Source: Curvibacter gracilis ATCC BAA-807
GTDB taxonomy: Bacteria; Pseudomonadota; Gammaproteobacteria; Burkholderiales; Burkholderiaceae_C
Assembly: GCF_000518645.1 (NCBI RefSeq)
Contig: NZ_JADZ01000005.1
Coordinates: 186,001-250,000, forward strand
DNA: 64,000 bases
Direction: 5' to 3'
Shown here: one piece after another, positions 29,003-40,891 of the stretch
Position numbering within the stretch: the stretch's first letter is position 1
Layout of the letters: every line of letters starts with the position of its first letter
Made by a program: the position numbers and the translations under genes
The notes under the pieces: model-generated
What the model was told of the DNA's origin: nothing
What the model saw: the letters and a program-made list of their open reading frames with translations, nothing else
Databases searched by the model: none

Positions 29003-30964
29003 ATGCGCAACAAGATTGTTTCGGCCGCCGAGGCGGCCGCCCTGGTCCGCGATGGCGACGTGGTGGCCACCTCGGGCTTTGTGGGCATCGGCACGCCCGA
29101 AGAACTGCTGCTGGCCCTGGAGCAACGCTTCACCGCCAGCCAGGCCCCGCGCGACCTGACCCTGGTGTTTGCCGCCGGCCAAGGCGACGGCGGCGAGCGC
29201 GGGCTCAACCACCTGGGGCACCCCGGGCTGGTGCGGCGCGCCATCGGCGGGCACTGGGGCCTGATCCCCAAGGTCGGCAAAATGGCCCTGGCCGACCAGA
29301 TCGAGGCCTACAACCTGCCCCAGGGCTGCATCTCGCAGCTCTACCGCGACATCGCCGCGGGCAAGCCCGGCACCTTCTCGAAGGTGGGCCTGGGCACCTT
29401 TGTCGACCCGCGCCTGGGCGGCGGCAAGATCAACGCCTGCACCCAGGAAGACCTGGTGCGGTTGATGGACATCGATGGCGAAGAATGGCTGTTCTACAAG
29501 GCCTTTGGCATCGATGTGGCGCTGGTGCGCGGCACCACCGCCGACACCCACGGCAACATCACCATGGAGCGCGAGGCCCTGACCCTGGACAACCTGGCCA
29601 TGGCCATGGCGGCGCGCAACTCCGGTGGCATCGTGATCGCCCAGGTCGAGCGCGTGGCCCAGGCCGGCTCGCTCAACCCGCGCCAGGTCTGCATCCCCGG
29701 CACCCTGGTCGACTGCGTGGTGGTGGCCCAGCCCGACAACCACCTGCAGACCTACGGCACGCGCTACTCGGCGGCCTTCTCGTCCGAGCTGCAGGTGCCA
29801 CTGGACACCCTGGCCCCCCTGCCGCTGGACGAACGCAAGATCATCGCGCGCCGCTGCGCCCTGGAGCTGCCCCTGGACGGCGTGCTCAACCTCGGCATCG
29901 GCATGCCCGAGGGCGTGTCGGCCGTGGCCAATGAAGAGCGCGTGCTCGACCTGTTCACCCTCACGGCCGAGCCCGGCATCGTGGGCGGCATGCCCGCAGG
30001 CGGGCTGGATTTTGGGGCGGGCTTCAACGTCGAGGCCGTGATCGATCAGAACCAGCAGTTCGACTTCTACGACGGCGGCGGCCTGGACCTGGCCTGCCTG
30101 GGCATGGCCGAATGCGACGCGGCCGGCAACGTCAACGTGAGCCGCTTCGGCCCCAAGCTGGCCGGGGCGGGTGGCTTCATCAACATCTCGCAGAACGCCC
30201 GCACCGTGCTGTTTGCCGGCACCTTCACCGCAGGCGGCCTGAAGGTGGCCGCGGCCGACGGCCAGCTGCGCATCCTGCAGGAGGGCCGTTCGCGCAAGTT
30301 CCTGCCCCAGGTCGAGCAGATCACCTTTGCCGGCCAGCGCGCCGCCCAGCAGGGCCAGCGCGTGCTGTACGTGACCGAGCGCTGCGTGTTCGAGCTGAGC
30401 CCACAGGGCCTGCGCCTCACGGAAGTGGCTCCGGGCGTGGACATCGAGCGCGACATCGTGGCCCACATGGGCTTTCGCCCCCTGATCGAGCAGCCCCGCC
30501 TGATGGACGCCGCCCTGTTCCGCCCCGAGCCCATGGGCCTGCGCGAGCGCCTGCTGAACATGGGCTTCGAGGCCCGCTTCCGCTACGACGCCACGCAAGG
30601 CCTGCTGTTCCTGAACTTTCAGCACCTCAGCGTGCGCACCACCGCCGATGTGGAACGCATCCGCAGTGCTGTGACCGCCTTGTGCGCCCCGCTGGGCCAC
30701 AAGGTGGGCGCGGTGATCAACTACGACGGCTTCAAGCTCGACGAGCAGGTGGCCGAAGCCTACGCCCAGATGGGGATCGACCTGGAGCAGCGCTTCTACA
30801 GCAGCGCCTCACGCTACGCCAGCAAGCCCTTCCAGCGCCTGACCCTGCCCGCCCTGCTGCACCGCGACGCGCAGTTGCCGGTGTATGACAGCCTGGCGAA
30901 GGCCCGGTTGGCAGGGCTCAATCATCCTGCTTCGGATCCAGCCCCGGAAACAGCACCTCGGTGA
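29003..30964 (+). CDS. Acyl-CoA:acetate/3-ketoacid CoA-transferase, fused alpha-beta form
   Basis: 653-aa protein that joins both class I CoA-transferase halves in one chain. The alpha half begins [20 protein letters not shown]. The beta half begins near residue 290 with [22 protein letters not shown], the region that holds the candidate catalytic Glu. YdiF-type enzymes are about 530 aa. The extra 120 residues at the C-terminus ([20 protein letters not shown] onward) form an added domain of unknown role. GGAG precedes the ATG at 29003. The last 47 bases overlap the 3' end of def on the other strand. With the GntP permease it would activate an imported short-chain acid by moving CoA to it. Confidence 0.9.
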   Translation: MRNKIVSAAEAAALVRDGDVVATSGFVGIGTPEELLLALEQRFTASQAPRDLTLVFAAGQGDGGERGLNHLGHPGLVRRAIGGHWGLIPKVGKMALADQIEAYNLPQGCISQLYRDIAAGKPGTFSKVGLGTFVDPRLGGGKINACTQEDLVRLMDIDGEEWLFYKAFGIDVALVRGTTADTHGNITMEREALTLDNLAMAMAARNSGGIVIAQVERVAQAGSLNPRQVCIPGTLVDCVVVAQPDNHLQTYGTRYSAAFSSELQVPLDTLAPLPLDERKIIARRCALELPLDGVLNLGIGMPEGVSAVANEERVLDLFTLTAEPGIVGGMPAGGLDFGAGFNVEAVIDQNQQFDFYDGGGLDLACLGMAECDAAGNVNVSRFGPKLAGAGGFINISQNARTVLFAGTFTAGGLKVAAADGQLRILQEGRSRKFLPQVEQITFAGQRAAQQGQRVLYVTERCVFELSPQGLRLTEVAPGVDIERDIVAHMGFRPLIEQPRLMDAALFRPEPMGLRERLLNMGFEARFRYDATQGLLFLNFQHLSVRTTADVERIRSAVTALCAPLGHKVGAVINYDGFKLDEQVAEAYAQMGIDLEQRFYSSASRYASKPFQRLTLPALLHRDAQLPVYDSLAKARLAGLNHPASDPAPETAPR

Positions 30965-31463
30965 AGCCGAAGCGCGAGAAATCGCGCACCCGCATGGGGT
31001 AGAGCTTGCCGATCAGGTGGTCGCACTCGTGCTGCACCACCCGGGCGTGAAAGCCCTCCACCGTGCGTTCGATCGGGTCGCCATAGGGGTCGCGGCCGCG
31101 GTAGTGCAGGCGTTTGTAGCGGGGCACCACGCCGCGCAGGCCGGGCACCGACAGGCAGCCCTCCCAGTCATCCTCTTCTTCGTCGCCCAGCGGGGTGAGC
31201 ACCGGGTTGCACAGCACGGTGCGGGGGACAGGCGGGGCGTCGGGGTAGCGCGGGTTGGGGGCGTCGGTGCCGAAGATCACCAACTGCAGGTCCACACCGA
31301 TCTGGGGTGCGGCCAGGCCGGCGCCGTTGACGGCGGCCATGGTCTCGAACATGTCGCGCACCAGCAGGTGCAGGGCGTCGCTGTCGAAGTCGGCCTCGGC
31401 CAGGGGTTGGGCGATGCGCAGCAGGCGCGGGTCGCCCATTTTCAGGATGTCTCGGATCGCCAT
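30918..31463 (-). CDS. def: Peptide deformylase
   Basis: Removes the formyl group from N-terminal fMet. 181 aa. All three motifs are intact: [10 protein letters not shown] (47-56), EGCLS (101-105, metal Cys) and QHECDHL (144-150, two metal His and the catalytic Glu). It starts 2 bases after the ligA stop, so the two genes are co-transcribed. The usual fmt partner is absent, so this may be one of two def genes in the genome. Its 3' end overlaps the convergent CoA-transferase by 47 bp. Confidence 0.97.
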   Translation of the reverse strand: MAIRDILKMGDPRLLRIAQPLAEADFDSDALHLLVRDMFETMAAVNGAGLAAPQIGVDLQLVIFGTDAPNPRYPDAPPVPRTVLCNPVLTPLGDEEEDDWEGCLSVPGLRGVVPRYKRLHYRGRDPYGDPIERTVEGFHARVVQHECDHLIGKLYPMRVRDFSRFGFTEVLFPGLDPKQDD

Positions 31464-31465
31464 GT

Positions 31466-34075
<2,610 letters not shown>

Positions 34076-34128
34076 CTATACAAGATGGGGGCGGCTCAGG
34101 GCTTGGTGCCGGCTTGCCCGGCCACGGC

Positions 34129-34749
34129 TCAGGCCATCGCCCAAGCGGCCGCCCATCCTAACGCAGCGACAGGGCCTGGGCGGGCTGGAGTCATCAACAA
34201 CGCGGGCGACAGGGTCTGCTCCTGACGCAGGCTTGTCAGCTCCTGCTCGATCAAGTTGGCGGGCTGCTGCGACAAGGCGGTGCGCTCATACAGCATCGAA
34301 TCGATGCGCCCTCTCAAGGTGCGCACGCTCCAGCGTTCGGTGCTGGCCATCTGGGCGTAGAACTCGCGTTGCAGCGGGTCTTTGAGGGGCAGCAAGGCCA
34401 GAAAATGAGACCAGGTCAATTGTCGTGACAGTGTCGCGACAATCTCGGCCGCCGGGAAAAGGCGTGCAAACAGAACCATGCGCCGCAGATTCTTCTCTGC
34501 AAAGCCACGGCCGTACTCTTGCTCCAGATGGTGGGACACAGTGACCAGCACCTCCTGCCCATAGTCCGCGCGGCGTCCTTGCAAGATCTGGTTGTGGATG
34601 CGTTGACCGATAGACCAATACAACAAGGTCAATTCACTGTTGACTGCCGCCACGGTGCGTTGCCGGGCACCGTCAATCAAGCGTTTCAAGTCAATGAGCA
34701 GTCCATCCGGCAGATCGGCCGGTGCGGCGGAGGGGATGGGCAAAGGCAT
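34129..34749 (-). pseudogene. Truncated DUF1016 (YhcG-type) protein, nuclease half missing
   Basis: The 206-aa frame matches the N-terminal helical half of YhcG-like DUF1016 proteins: AAVNSELTLLYWSIGQRI, QGRRADYGQEVL, LEQEYGRGFAEKNLRRM, LTWSHFLALLPLKDPLQREFY and LRGRIDSMLYERTALSQQP. Full-length proteins run to about 350 aa and end in a PD-(D/E)xK nuclease-like domain. Here the family pattern stops just after LRQEQTLSPALLM and an unrelated Ala/Pro-rich tail (TPARPGPVAALGWAAAWAMA) leads to a stop. No nuclease remnant is visible before ligA. It is best read as a decaying gene after a deletion. It has lower GC than its neighbours and sits inside the conserved zipA-ligA pair, which points to past insertion. 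Confidence 0.8.
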
Positions 34750-34850
34750 GGAATGCGTCCTTCGGCAGGCGCCGCGGGCGCGGCGGGAAGAACAGCATGC
34801 AAGCCATCAGAGACCGGTGAGGGCCGGCCTGGCCAGAAAATGCATCAATG

Positions 34851-34880
34851 CAGCCCTGCAACAGCCCGGCGGCAGGGCTG
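34851..34880 (-). other. Hairpin behind zipA
   Basis: Arms CAGCCCTGC and GCAGGGCTG (9 bp exact) enclose a 12-nt loop, about 20 bases past the zipA stop on the minus strand. Only a weak T-containing stretch follows. Possible terminator of the smc-zipA transcript. No gene is seen in 34750-34900. Confidence 0.45.
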
Positions 34881-34900
34881 ATCGGCTCAGCTGAAAGGAC

Positions 34901-35986
34901 TTAGCTGAAAAGACGCCGCGCCTGGGGCGAGCCGGCGGCCAGGTCGCGGCTGTCGAGGGCGTCGTAGAGCTGCTCCAGATCGACGCCGATGGCGTCCATG
35001 GCCTGGTCGGGGATCAGGTTGCCGTTCTGGTCGGTGACCACGCCGTCCATGGCCTCAGCCAGGGCCTGGGCCACCTGGCGCAGTTGGCGGAAAGGCTGCT
35101 CGCTGCGCGGCACCTGGGGCACGTCCAGGTGCAGCGAGATGTCGCGCAGGGCCGATTGTTCGGGGTCGTCAGCCATGGCGGCCTGGGCGTCGTAGGTCAG
35201 GCCCAGCATGGGCGGCAGGCCGGCCACGGTCGAGGGCAGCACCATGCGCCCCGGGATCACGCCGGGCACAAAGCCCAGGCGGGCCGCGTTCTGCTGCACA
35301 TAGCCGGGGCTCCAGGCGGCCTGGCGGGCACGCAGGCTGAAGGTCAGCTGGGCGTCGTGGTCGCTGGCGAACTGGTCCAGTTCGCGCCCGCGGGCCACCT
35401 CGTGCAGCATGTCGGGGAACTCGGGCAAGGCGTTCACCGCGTCGGCAAAGGCCTGGGCCTTCATCACGAACTCGGAGAACTCGATCTCGTTGAGCGCCCC
35501 GGTGCGGTTGGCCAGTTGCACGCCGGCCTGGAAGGCGCCATAGCGCTGGCCGGGCACGGGGGTTTCCCAGTGCTGGGTGGACTCGTTCAGGCCCTCGATG
35601 GCGAAGGGCTTGCTGCCGGCGCGGCGGGTGTGCGGCGAGGCGGCCAGCGCGGCATCGCCCGACACCACGCCCTCGAGCGTCATGGGGGCGATCACGTCGA
35701 TCAGCGAATCCAGGCCGGGCTTGCGCTCGGGCACGGGCAGCGGCACACCGAGGCCGGCCGGGGCGGCCCCTGCCTGGGCGGGCTCCAGCGGGTCGACCAG
35801 GGCCGCATCCAGGCCGGGTTCGCGGCGGGCCAGCGGGTCGGTCAGGTCGGTGCCGGCCTGCTGGCTGTCGGGTTCGGGCTCGGGCTTGCGCGGTTCGTTC
35901 TTGCGCGAAGTCCAGGTGTTGTAGGCCACCACCGCCGCCAGGATGGCGCCGCCGGCAATGGCCAGGCTGATTTGCAAATTGCTCAT
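34901..35986 (-). CDS. zipA: Cell division protein ZipA
   Basis: Membrane anchor of the FtsZ ring, 361 aa. The layout is that of ZipA: one N-terminal helix (about residues 5-22, ISLAIAGGAILAAVVAYN), a charged then Pro/Ala-rich linker to about 140, and a C-terminal FtsZ-binding domain (about 190-350). Identification rests on layout and on its place directly downstream of smc, since ZipA sequences are poorly conserved. It begins 33 bp after the smc stop. Confidence 0.85.
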   Translation of the reverse strand: MSNLQISLAIAGGAILAAVVAYNTWTSRKNEPRKPEPEPDSQQAGTDLTDPLARREPGLDAALVDPLEPAQAGAAPAGLGVPLPVPERKPGLDSLIDVIAPMTLEGVVSGDAALAASPHTRRAGSKPFAIEGLNESTQHWETPVPGQRYGAFQAGVQLANRTGALNEIEFSEFVMKAQAFADAVNALPEFPDMLHEVARGRELDQFASDHDAQLTFSLRARQAAWSPGYVQQNAARLGFVPGVIPGRMVLPSTVAGLPPMLGLTYDAQAAMADDPEQSALRDISLHLDVPQVPRSEQPFRQLRQVAQALAEAMDGVVTDQNGNLIPDQAMDAIGVDLEQLYDALDSRDLAAGSPQARRLFS

Positions 35987-36019
35987 GGTTGCTTGGGGTT
36001 CCTGAGTCTCTGGGCGGGG

Positions 36020-39000
36020 TCAGGCGTGGTCGGCCATCGAGAGGGCCGACTCCATGTCGACCGCCACGATGCGCGAGACGCCCTGCTCCTGCATGGTCAC
36101 GCCGATCAGTTGTTCGGCCATTTCCATCGCGATCTTGTTGTGGCTGATGAACAGGAACTGGGTTTCCTTGCTCATGCTGGCCACCAGTTTGGCATAGCGC
36201 TCGGTGTTGGCGTCGTCCAGCGGGGCGTCCACCTCGTCGAGCAGGCAGAACGGCGCGGGGTTGAGCTGGAAGATGGCAAACACCAGGGCGATGGCCGTCA
36301 GGGCCTTCTCGCCCCCCGACAGCAGGTGGATGGTCTGGTTCTTCTTGCCCGGCGGCTGGGCCAGCACCTGCACGCCCGAGTCGAGGATCTCCTCGCCGGT
36401 CATCATGAGCTTGGCATTGCCGCCACCGAACAGCTCGGGGAACATGCGCCCGAAATGCTGGTTCACGGTGTTGAAGGTGCCGGCCAGCAGCTCGCGGGTT
36501 TCGCCGTCGATCTTGCGGATGGCGTCTTCCAGCGTGTTCATGGCCTCGGTCAGGTCGGCCGACTGGGCGTCGAGGAAGGTCTTGCGCTCACGCGCCACCG
36601 TCAGCTCTTCGAGCGCGGCCAGGTTGACCGCGCCCAGGGCGGCGATCTCGCGGTTCAGGCGGTCGATTTCGGACTGCAGGCCGGTCAGGCGCACGGCGCC
36701 CTGCTCGATCGAGGCGGCCACGGCGGCCAGATCGGCCCCGGCATCGGCCAGCAGGCCCTCGTACTGCTCGAAACCCAGGCGCGCGGCCTGCTCCTTGAGC
36801 TGGAATTCGGTGATGCGCTGGCGCAGCGGCTCGAGTTCGCGCTCCAGTTTCTGGCGCATTTCGTCGCTGGCACGCAGCTTGGTGGTCAGGTCGTCGTACT
36901 CGCTGCGCTTGGCACCGAGGTTCTTCTCGCGCTCCAGCTTGAGGTGCAGGGCATCCTGCAGCCCGCCCTGGGCGGCGGCGTCAGACAGGCGGGCCAGTTC
37001 GTCGTGGGCGCGCTGCTGCTCGGCCACCAGGCTTTCGGCCTGCTGGCGGGCGGTGTCGATGGTGCGCGAGAGCTCGCCGCGCCGCGCTTCGAGCGAGCGG
37101 CGGGCAAAGGTGGCTTCCTGCGCCTGGCGCTCCAGGGTGCGCTGCTGCTCGCGGCTTTCGGCCAGCTTGCGCTCGGCTTCGATCACACGTTCGTCGAGCT
37201 GGGCATGGCGCTCCTGGGTGTCGGCCAGTTGCAGATCCAGCTCCTCGAAACGGGCCTCGGCGGTGATGCGGCGCTCCTGCAGTTCTTCCAGGGCGGCATC
37301 CACCTCGGCCAGGTCGGCCTGCAACTGCTCGCTGCGTTGGCGGGCCTGCTCGGCCTGCTGGCTCAGCCTCAGGGTTTCCACTTCAAGCTCGTGGCGGCGC
37401 CCCTGGGCCTCGGCGGCCTCGCGGCGCACGGCGACCAGGCGTTGCGAGGCATCGGCGTAGGCCGCCTCGGCACGCACCAGGGCGCTGCGGGCTTCTTCAC
37501 CGAGCAGCACCTGGGCACGCAACTGCTTGTCGAGGTTTTCGATCTCTTGGGCCCGGGCCAACAGGCCGGCCTGCTCGGAGTCGGGGGCATAGAAGGTGAC
37601 GCCGTGGGCGGATACGGCATGGCCACCGGCCACGTAGAGCACCTCGCCCGGCTTCAGGCTGGCCCGCTGGGCCAGGGCTTCGTCCAGGCTGGGAGCGGTG
37701 TAGCAGCCGTGCAGCCAATCGGCCAGCAAGGCGCTCAGGCCGGCATCGTTGAGGCGCAGCAGATCCGACAGGCGGGGCCAGGCACCGGCCGGTGCGGGCA
37801 CGGCCGCGGTCGGCGGGCTGAAGAAAGCCAGGCGGGTGGGCGGCGCATCGGTCGGGCCCTGGCCCAGAAAGCCGCGCACCAGCTCCAGGCGTGAGACCTC
37901 CAGGGCGCCCAGGCGCTCGCGCAGGGCGGCTTCCAGGGCGTTTTCCCAGCCGGCCTCGATGTGCAGCCGGTTCCACAGGCCCTGCAGGTGGTCCAGCCCG
38001 TGCTTGGCCAGCCAGGGTTTGAGCTTGCCGTCGGTGCGCACCTTCTCCTGCAAGGCCTTGAGGGCCTCCAGGCGGGCCGACAGGTCGGCCTGGCGCGCGC
38101 TTTCGCTGTTCACGGCCTGCTGGCGGTGGCGCCGGTCTTCATCGAGGGCGGGCACGCTTTCCTGCAGCTCGTGCAGGCGGGCTTCGGCCTCTTCGGCCAC
38201 GGCCTGGGCCTCTTCGAGTTCGGCGCGGCGGCTGTTCAGCAAGGCCTCGTCGGGCGCGGCCAGCGCCTTGCGGTCGGTGCTGAGCTTGTCGTGGCGCTGG
38301 TTCAGGCTGCGGCTTTGCTCATCGAGGCTGCGCTGCTCCGCGGCCAGCACCTGGATCTGCTGCTGCACCTGGCTGACCAGCCCACGCTGCTCGTTGGCGC
38401 GCTGCTGGCTCAGGCGCAGGGCGTCTTCCAGCTCGGGCAGGCGCATGGCCTGCTCTTCAACCTGGGCAGCCAGCAGTTCGGCCTTTTCTTCGGCGCTGAT
38501 GTCGTCCTCGGCCAGGGTTTCCAGCTGGGCTTCGGCGTCTTCACGGCGCAGCGACCACTGGCCGATCTGCTCGCGCAGCGTGGCCAGGCGCTGCTCCACC
38601 CGCTGGCGGCCTTCCACCACGAAACGGATCTCGGCCTCCAGGCGGCCGACTTCGGCACTGGCTTCGTACAGCGCGCCCTGGGCCTGGTTGACCTGGTCGC
38701 CCGCGGCGTAATGAGCCTGGCGGATGGTTTCCAGATCGGCTTCGATGTGGCGCAGGTCGGCGGTGCGCGATTCGAGGTCGTTCACGGCCTGGGCCGCGTC
38801 GGCGCGCACCTTGGCCTGATCGGCCTCGCTTTCGCGCCGCTTCAAAAACCACAGCTGGTGCTGCTTGAGGGTGACATCGCTCTGCAGGGCGTTGTACTTG
38901 CGCGCCACCTCGGCCTGCTTCTCCAGCTTGTCGAGGTTGGCGTTGAGCTCGCGCAGGATGTCTTCGACCCGGGTCAGGTTCTCGCGCGTGTCGGACAGGC

Positions 39001-39547
39001 GGTTTTCGGTCTCGCGGCGGCGTTCCTTGTACTTGGACACCCCGGCCGCCTCTTCGAGGAACAGGCGCAGTTCCTCAGGCTTGGATTCGATGATGCGGCT
39101 GATCGTGCCCTGGCCGATGATGGCGTAGGCGCGCGGCCCCAGGCCGGTGCCCAGGAACACGTCCTGCACATCCTTGCGCCGCACCGGCTGGTTGTTGATG
39201 TAGTAGCTGCTGTTGCCGTCGCGCGTCAGCACGCGCTTGACGGCAATCTCTTCGTACTGGTTCCACTGGCCGCCGGCGCGGTGGTCGATGTTGTCGAACA
39301 CCAGCTCGACACTGGAGCGGCTGGCCGGCTTGCGCGTGGTCGTGCCGTTGAAGATCACGTCCTGCATCGATTCGCCGCGCAGCTCGCTGGCCTTGCTTTC
39401 GCCCAGCACCCAGCGCACGGCATCCATGATGTTGGACTTGCCGCAGCCGTTCGGGCCCACCACCCCCACCAACTGCCCGGGCAGCAGGAAGTTGGTCGGC
39501 TCGGCGAACGACTTGAACCCTGATAGCTTGATTGAATTGAGACGCAC
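36020..39547 (-). CDS. smc: Chromosome partition protein Smc
   Basis: ATPase of the condensin complex that compacts and segregates the chromosome, 1175 aa from a GTG at 39547 (family start VRLNSIKLSGFKSFAEPT, AGGG just upstream). Walker A GPNGCGKSN is at 31-39. Two long coiled coils flank a hinge around residues 520-680. The C-terminal signature LLSGGEKALTAIAL lies near 1075 and Walker B CLLDEVDAPLDDAN follows. The frame is open further upstream to 39670, but those residues are not Smc-like. No scpA or scpB is nearby. Confidence 0.97.
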   Translation of the reverse strand: MRLNSIKLSGFKSFAEPTNFLLPGQLVGVVGPNGCGKSNIMDAVRWVLGESKASELRGESMQDVIFNGTTTRKPASRSSVELVFDNIDHRAGGQWNQYEEIAVKRVLTRDGNSSYYINNQPVRRKDVQDVFLGTGLGPRAYAIIGQGTISRIIESKPEELRLFLEEAAGVSKYKERRRETENRLSDTRENLTRVEDILRELNANLDKLEKQAEVARKYNALQSDVTLKQHQLWFLKRRESEADQAKVRADAAQAVNDLESRTADLRHIEADLETIRQAHYAAGDQVNQAQGALYEASAEVGRLEAEIRFVVEGRQRVEQRLATLREQIGQWSLRREDAEAQLETLAEDDISAEEKAELLAAQVEEQAMRLPELEDALRLSQQRANEQRGLVSQVQQQIQVLAAEQRSLDEQSRSLNQRHDKLSTDRKALAAPDEALLNSRRAELEEAQAVAEEAEARLHELQESVPALDEDRRHRQQAVNSESARQADLSARLEALKALQEKVRTDGKLKPWLAKHGLDHLQGLWNRLHIEAGWENALEAALRERLGALEVSRLELVRGFLGQGPTDAPPTRLAFFSPPTAAVPAPAGAWPRLSDLLRLNDAGLSALLADWLHGCYTAPSLDEALAQRASLKPGEVLYVAGGHAVSAHGVTFYAPDSEQAGLLARAQEIENLDKQLRAQVLLGEEARSALVRAEAAYADASQRLVAVRREAAEAQGRRHELEVETLRLSQQAEQARQRSEQLQADLAEVDAALEELQERRITAEARFEELDLQLADTQERHAQLDERVIEAERKLAESREQQRTLERQAQEATFARRSLEARRGELSRTIDTARQQAESLVAEQQRAHDELARLSDAAAQGGLQDALHLKLEREKNLGAKRSEYDDLTTKLRASDEMRQKLERELEPLRQRITEFQLKEQAARLGFEQYEGLLADAGADLAAVAASIEQGAVRLTGLQSEIDRLNREIAALGAVNLAALEELTVARERKTFLDAQSADLTEAMNTLEDAIRKIDGETRELLAGTFNTVNQHFGRMFPELFGGGNAKLMMTGEEILDSGVQVLAQPPGKKNQTIHLLSGGEKALTAIALVFAIFQLNPAPFCLLDEVDAPLDDANTERYAKLVASMSKETQFLFISHNKIAMEMAEQLIGVTMQEQGVSRIVAVDMESALSMADHA

Positions 39548-39720
39548 GAGAAACCCTGTTCGGCCTGTCGCCACGGGGGCGCCGCAGGCAGCTTGATGGC
39601 ATGGGACCGACAGCACCCCGCAGGGCTTCGGTCCGGATGATCCGCGGGGCACGATGTTACCCGAGCGCACTCCCCTTCCACGGTGCAGCAGGCCACAGCG
39701 CCCATTTTTGCGCCCTCGCC

Positions 39721-39740
39721 CGCGTGATTTGGGTCACGCG
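39721..39740. promoter_or_regulatory. CRP-like palindrome CGCGTGA-N6-TCACGCG
   Basis: Perfect 7-bp arms with a 6-bp spacer contain GTGA-N6-TCAC, the core of CRP/Vfr-type sites (TGTGA-N6-TCACA). It lies 174 bases upstream of smc and 146 bases upstream of the LysR gene. It could serve either promoter. The binding protein is not proven. Confidence 0.5.
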
Positions 39741-39850
39741 CAGGCGTTTTCAGCCGGGGCCAGGCCCTGTGGCCACGACAGAGGGTGCGTTGCGACAGGC
39801 CACCGGCATGGCTAGCACACTCAACTCATAAGCATATAAATATTGAATGA

Positions 39851-39879
39851 TTGACCTGCATTAATGCGCAATGTAGATT
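39851..39879 (+). promoter_or_regulatory. Sigma-70 promoter of the LysR gene with palindrome in the spacer
   Basis: TTGACC (39851-39856), a 17-bp spacer and TAGATT (39874-39879). The ATG at 39886 is 6 bases after the -10, so the transcript should be leaderless. GCATTAATGC (39858-39867), a perfect palindrome, sits inside the spacer, where a bound regulator would block the polymerase. This is well placed for autoregulation by the LysR protein. Confidence 0.65.
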
Positions 39880-39885
39880 CTTGTC

Positions 39886-40875
39886 ATGGAAACTCGCCAT
39901 CTCGAGGCCTTTTCGGCCGTCATGTCCAGCGGCAGCATCACCGGTGCGGCACGCTTGTTGGCGCGTTCGCAACCCGCGGTCACCCGGCTGATCCAGGAGC
40001 TGGAGGCCGAAATCGGCCACCCTCTGTTCCAACGCCATGGCCCCCGCGTCACGCCCACCGAGCACGGTTTTGGCCTGCGCGGCGATGTGGAGCGGGCCCT
40101 GGCCGGCCTGCGCCAGGTCGGTGAACGGGCGCGCCAGATCGCCAGCCGCGAGCTGCCGGCCCTGGAAGTGGCCGCCACCTCCGCCCTGGCCCTGGGCCTG
40201 CTGCCCCCCGCCCTGGCCCAACTGGAGCAAGGCCAGGGCCCCAGCCCGCTGCAATTGCGCACCAGCGTGCCCGAGCAGGTGCTGCAGGCGGTGCTGGGCG
40301 GCGAGGTCGATCTTGGCCTGTGCAGCCTGCCCCTGGAGCACCGGGGCCTGCAGGTGCACTGGATCGGGCAACTGCCCTGCGTGGCGGTGTTGCCGGCCGA
40401 CGATGAACTGGCCCGCCTCGCGGTGGTGCCCTTGCAAGCCTTGGGGCAGCGCCGGCTCATCACCATGGGCAACCCTTACCGGCTGCGCCATCGCCTGGAA
40501 CACGCGCTGGGGCCGACGCAGCAGCCCGCACTCATCGAAACCAATGCCTCGGCCAGCGCGCTGGCCTTGGTGCAGGCCGGGCTGGGTGTGGCCGTGCTGG
40601 AGCCGCTGACGCCGCACGGGCTGCAGTCGGCCGCCGTGGCCGTGCGCCCGCTGGACACCGAGGTGCCCTTCTTCTTTGGCGTGATCACCCTGCCGACCCG
40701 CCCGGTGGCACCGGCCCAGCAGCAGCGCACCGAAGCGCTGGTGCAGGCCCTGCTGGAGCAGGCCCGACGGCTGCCCGGCTTTCAGGAACACCCGCCCTCG
40801 GCCCACGCCCACCTCCTCGACGCGGACCATGGCCTGCCGGCCAGGGCCAGTGCCAGCATCCCCATTTCCTTTTGA
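39886..40875 (+). CDS. LysR family transcriptional regulator
   Basis: 329-aa regulator. The N-terminal helix-turn-helix METRHLEAFSAVMSSGSITGAARLLARSQPAVTRLIQELEAEIG is typical, followed by the ligand-binding periplasmic-protein-like domain (about 90-300). It runs in the same direction as the monooxygenase and ABC transporter genes and ends 16 bp before them. It could therefore be the first gene of that operon, which is less common than the divergent LysR layout. The last 25 residues are a poorly conserved tail. The inducer is unknown. Confidence 0.93.
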   Translation: METRHLEAFSAVMSSGSITGAARLLARSQPAVTRLIQELEAEIGHPLFQRHGPRVTPTEHGFGLRGDVERALAGLRQVGERARQIASRELPALEVAATSALALGLLPPALAQLEQGQGPSPLQLRTSVPEQVLQAVLGGEVDLGLCSLPLEHRGLQVHWIGQLPCVAVLPADDELARLAVVPLQALGQRRLITMGNPYRLRHRLEHALGPTQQPALIETNASASALALVQAGLGVAVLEPLTPHGLQSAAVAVRPLDTEVPFFFGVITLPTRPVAPAQQQRTEALVQALLEQARRLPGFQEHPPSAHAHLLDADHGLPARASASIPISF

Positions 40876-40891
40876 TCAGAAGGCTTCGACC

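Larger units (their letters stand above)
39548..39885. other. Divergent intergenic region between smc and the LysR gene
   Basis: 338 bases without a gene. It holds the CRP-like palindrome at 39721-39740 and, toward the right end, an AT-rich block with the LysR promoter. The left half shows no further signals that could be defended. Confidence 0.6.

Noticed and set aside
35084-39523. Long plus-strand frames opposite zipA and smc
   Set aside because: Leu/Gln/Gly-rich shadows of coiled-coil codons; Smc Walker and signature motifs prove the minus strand.
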